Source: JBBQYD01 sp942493075 (GTDB lineage: Bacteria > Verrucomicrobiota > Verrucomicrobiia > Limisphaerales > UBA8199). Taken from it: 64,000 bases of DNA. Shown here in pieces: positions 61,672 through 64,000 of the stretch. The DNA lies in assembly GCA_942493075.1 (NCBI GenBank), contig OW818681.1, forward strand, positions 1,984,001-2,048,000, written 5' to 3'. The notes beneath the pieces were generated by a model. It saw nothing but the letters and a program-made list of their open reading frames with translations, was not told the origin of the DNA and did no database searches. Within the stretch, counting starts at the first letter, position 1, and each line of letters begins with the position of its first letter. Made by a program: the position numbers and the translations under genes.

Positions 61672-62199
61672 ATGAGGTTACGCCTTTGTCTCCTTTGGGT
61701 TATTGTCGTTGTTTGCCTGGCAGGCTGCGGGAAGCGCCAGACAGCTATTCCTGCTGATTCGTTCCAGCTCTCCTTAACCGATCTGCTCGCATCAGATGAT
61801 GAACGTTTTTCCAACATAAAAATCGAGACTTTGGACGACCAGCGATATGCGCTCCGGGTTGAGCATGCTCTCTTTTTTAGTGGCGACACTTCGCCGATAA
61901 ACGGGCGTGGAGCTTCGGCGGCGGTTCCGGACCGGCAGCAAGGCATCACATTGGTTGCCTATCGACATGCGGGTGAAAAAGGAAAACGAGATTGGGGCAA
62001 AGCCATTATCAAAAACGAGCAGATCCACCATACTGACCCACGTTCGCTTCCGCCAGGCACCTCCCTTACGAATGTTCTGGCCTTGAACATTCGCGATGGC
62101 ATTTACCCGTTGAACAAACCCATAAACATTGGCCGTCTGCACGGCCAGGATTTGCTGCTGATAGTTGGCCAATCAGGCGTAGAAACCGCGAAGCGCTGA
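61672..62199 (+). CDS. Small lipoprotein of unknown function
   Basis: ATG 61672 gives 175 residues with a lipoprotein signal (LLWVIVVVCLAGCGK, lipobox LAGC). The upstream open frame to 61552 does not look coding. The mature part has a beta-rich look (DQRYALRVEHALFFSGD; GITLVAYRHAGEKGKRDWGK) and ends GRLHGQDLLLIVGQSG. No family is recognised. Confidence 0.6.
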   Translation: MRLRLCLLWVIVVVCLAGCGKRQTAIPADSFQLSLTDLLASDDERFSNIKIETLDDQRYALRVEHALFFSGDTSPINGRGASAAVPDRQQGITLVAYRHAGEKGKRDWGKAIIKNEQIHHTDPRSLPPGTSLTNVLALNIRDGIYPLNKPINIGRLHGQDLLLIVGQSGVETAKR

Positions 62200-62348
62200 T
62201 GGCCCTGGCGTAATCGAGGCCGCTTTGAACCTTCCGAAGATCCAGTTTCGCTCTGCGCCGTGCATCCACGAAGGACCTCCCAAACGGCAATCATAAATTC
62301 CTTGGCTTTTCGCTTTCCTGCGCGGGCAGCAGTCCTATTATACCCGCA

Positions 62349-63743
62349 ATGTTTTCGCGCATTCAATCGGTTCATTTCGTAGGCATTTGTGGCACCGCAA
62401 TGGCGTCCGCTGCTGCGGCGCTGCAGGAGAAAGGCGTCAAGGTAACGGGGTCGGATCAGAATGTGTATCCGCCGATGTCCACATTCCTTGCCGAGCGGAA
62501 GATTGAGGTCATGACGGGTTATGCGGAGCAGAATCTCGCACACAAACCTGACCTGGTCGTCATCGGCAACGCGATCTCGCGAGGCAACCCCGAGGCGGAG
62601 TTCGTCCTCGACCATAAACTGCGGTATTGCTCGCTTCCTGAGCTGCTCAAGGAATTCTTCATTCGAGGCAAGCGCTCTATCGTGGTCACTGGAACTCACG
62701 GCAAGACTACCACGACCTCGCTCCTCACTTGGGTGTTTGAGCATAACGGCCTCAACCCGAGTTACCTGATCGGCGGCATCCCGAGCAACCTCGGCCAGGG
62801 TGCCCGATTCACGGACAGTGAGTGGTTCATCATCGAAGGTGACGAATACGACACAGCGTTTTTCGATAAACGCAGCAAATTCGTCCATTACCTTCCCGAA
62901 GTGGCGATCCTGAACAATCTGGAGTTCGATCACGCCGACATCTTTCCGAACCTGGATGCGATCAAGACTTCCTTTAAACATTTCATTCGGCTCATCCCGC
63001 GAAATGGGTTGCTGCTCGCCAATGGCGATGATCTTAACCTCGCGCCGCTCGTGAACGTCACATATTGCCCCGTGAAACGTTTCGGACTGGGGGAGGGGAA
63101 TGCCATTCAAGCGTTCAATTTGCGATACGGTCCGACAGCGACGGAGTTCGAGATTCCCAGCTTCAAGTTTCATAGCAACATGGTAGGTGAACTCAATGTT
63201 CGCAATGCTCTGGCAGTAATAGCCTGCGCCAAACATTGCGGGTTGAAAAACCATCAGATCCAATCCGCTCTGGACACTTTTAAGGGAATCAAGCGCCGGA
63301 TGGAGATCCGCGGGATTGTGAATGGCATCACGGTGGTTGATGATTTCGGTCATCACCCGACGGCTATTCGAGAGACGCTTCGGGCGCTGCGAATCAAATA
63401 CCCGAATCAGAAAATCTGGTCGATTTTTGAGCCGCGCACGAACACAACCCGGCGCAATATTTTCCAGCATGAGCTGGCTCAATCCTTCGCGGATGCAGAT
63501 GCGGTGATTGTATCGCAAATTGCGCGCCTTGAGTTATTGGCCCCGGAGGAGCGGCTCGACCCGGAGAAACTGATGGTTGATCTGAAGGCGGACGGAAAGG
63601 AAGCCGCTTACCTGCCGGACGTGGACGCCATCACTGCCTACCTGAGGAACAAGGTCATGGGAGGCGACGTCGTTGTGGTGTTCAGCAACGGCGGTTTCGG
63701 CGGGATACACACACGATTGCTGCAACTTTTCTCGAATAAGTAA
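62349..63743 (+). CDS. mpl: UDP-N-acetylmuramate:L-alanyl-gamma-D-glutamyl-meso-diaminopimelate ligase
   Basis: 464 residues, a Mur ligase of the Mpl type. The N-terminal domain has VHFVGICGTAMASAAAALQ. The ATP loop is VVTGTHGKTTTTSLLTWVF (about residue 113), followed by the specific IIEGDEYDTAFFDKRSKFV, and NNLEFDHADIFPNLDAI. The C-terminal domain has DDFGHHPTAIRETLRAL and IFEPRTNTTRRNIF. Length and GDEYDTAFFD favour Mpl over MurC. It recycles cell-wall tripeptide onto UDP-MurNAc. A TATTAT box about 10 bases before the ATG may belong to a promoter for a nearly leaderless transcript. Confidence 0.93.
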   Translation: MFSRIQSVHFVGICGTAMASAAAALQEKGVKVTGSDQNVYPPMSTFLAERKIEVMTGYAEQNLAHKPDLVVIGNAISRGNPEAEFVLDHKLRYCSLPELLKEFFIRGKRSIVVTGTHGKTTTTSLLTWVFEHNGLNPSYLIGGIPSNLGQGARFTDSEWFIIEGDEYDTAFFDKRSKFVHYLPEVAILNNLEFDHADIFPNLDAIKTSFKHFIRLIPRNGLLLANGDDLNLAPLVNVTYCPVKRFGLGEGNAIQAFNLRYGPTATEFEIPSFKFHSNMVGELNVRNALAVIACAKHCGLKNHQIQSALDTFKGIKRRMEIRGIVNGITVVDDFGHHPTAIRETLRALRIKYPNQKIWSIFEPRTNTTRRNIFQHELAQSFADADAVIVSQIARLELLAPEERLDPEKLMVDLKADGKEAAYLPDVDAITAYLRNKVMGGDVVVVFSNGGFGGIHTRLLQLFSNK

Positions 63744-63838
63744 CCACCGCCGGGTTACCAGGATTCAAGCCAGTTCCGAGAGCAGTATCGAAGACTGACT
63801 TGATCAAACTCGGATTTGGCACACTTTATAGCCTATTT

Positions 63839-64000
63839 ATGAGCAACAACCAGCGACTCAGCACGACAGCGCTTCATGCCGGACAAGTGGCGGACCCCAC
63901 CACAGGGGCTCGGGCGGTGCCGATTTATCAGACAACCTCTTACGTGTTCAAGAGTAGCGAGCATGCCGCCAATCTCTTTGCACTTAAGGAGTTTGGAAAC
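63839..64000 (+). CDS. O-acetylhomoserine sulfhydrylase-type PLP enzyme (partial)
   Basis: The first 54 residues, cut by the window end. LSTTALHAGQVADPTTGARA followed by VPIYQTTSYVFKSSEHAANL is the usual N-terminus of the Cys/Met-metabolism PLP family, closest to O-acetylhomoserine aminocarboxypropyltransferase (MetY). The catalytic lysine lies beyond the window. It would make homocysteine from O-acetylhomoserine. The upstream 95 bases hold no recognisable SAM riboswitch. Confidence 0.85.
   Translation, partial: MSNNQRLSTTALHAGQVADPTTGARAVPIYQTTSYVFKSSEHAANLFALKEFGN

Noticed and set aside
62103..63518. 471-codon open frame on the minus strand opposite mpl
   Set aside because: It is the antisense shadow of a clearly conserved Mur ligase and has no family signature.
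63744..63838. SAM or methionine riboswitch before the MetY-like gene
   Set aside because: Only 95 bases are available and no conserved riboswitch core or terminator hairpin is visible.

Overview
The window looks like a chromosome segment of a Verrucomicrobiota bacterium, probably of the Pedosphaerales/Limisphaerales type. This is inferred from gene content, not a search. Clues are a VPDGG-type C-terminal sorting signal, twin-arginine-exported Gfo/Idh/MocA oxidoreductases, an ECF sigma factor fused to a membrane anchor and carboxypeptidase-regulatory-like repeats, very large hybrid histidine kinases, and secreted RCC1/Ig/VWA proteins. Base composition is moderately GC-rich and few genes have strong Shine-Dalgarno sites.

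Layout. 0-10 kb: the end of a sorted surface protein, two exported Gfo/Idh/MocA oxidoreductases, a PKD-domain secreted protein, a methyltransferase whose last 45 bases recur 1.66 kb downstream, an antitoxin-like orphan, and a HEAT-repeat protein closed by a good terminator. 10-14.5 kb: a compact set that reads as a bacterial sphingolipid (ceramide) module. On the minus strand lie a serine palmitoyltransferase-type enzyme, an extended SDR and a PAP2/Aur1-like membrane enzyme, translationally coupled. A GNAT-like protein of the type proposed as bacterial ceramide synthase converges on them. 15-17 kb: accA and a mannose-6-phosphate isomerase. 17-31 kb: TolC, then four large sensor kinases and a PhnD-like binding protein, tightly packed, two of the joints being ATGA overlaps. 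31-35 kb: a giant minus-strand RCC1-Ig-VWA protein. 35-36 kb: a double-domain CbiX-like chelatase.

36-49 kb is one signalling block: a PAS hybrid kinase whose 5' end is split by a one-base frameshift, a NarL-type regulator, a soluble MCP-like coiled-coil protein, a STAS protein lacking the usual phospho-site, then CheY, CheA, MCP, CheW, CheR, CheD and CheB, the last three joined by ATGA overlaps. No flagellar or pilus genes are visible. 49-52.5 kb: tyrA-aroA-cmk-plsC. 52.5-57.3 kb: a DUF4404-like protein, a cupin, a DPE2-type 4-alpha-glucanotransferase with tandem CBM20 modules, and a lipoprotein with an HExxH motif.

57.4-61.4 kb is a mosaic at an initiator tRNA. The tRNA 3' end plus its terminator recurs as a 63-base direct repeat 3,446 bases away. 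Degenerate tRNA-like sequences lie at both inner edges, and a single sigma-factor/carboxypeptidase-regulatory fusion gene lies between. Beside it is a HicBA toxin-antitoxin pair with a frameshifted hicA. The window ends with a small lipoprotein, mpl (murein peptide ligase) and the start of a MetY/CysK-like PLP enzyme.

The strongest candidates for a less-described system are the sphingolipid module with its possible headgroup transferase, the tRNA-flanked single-gene island, and the MCP-like/STAS pair heading the chemotaxis operon.
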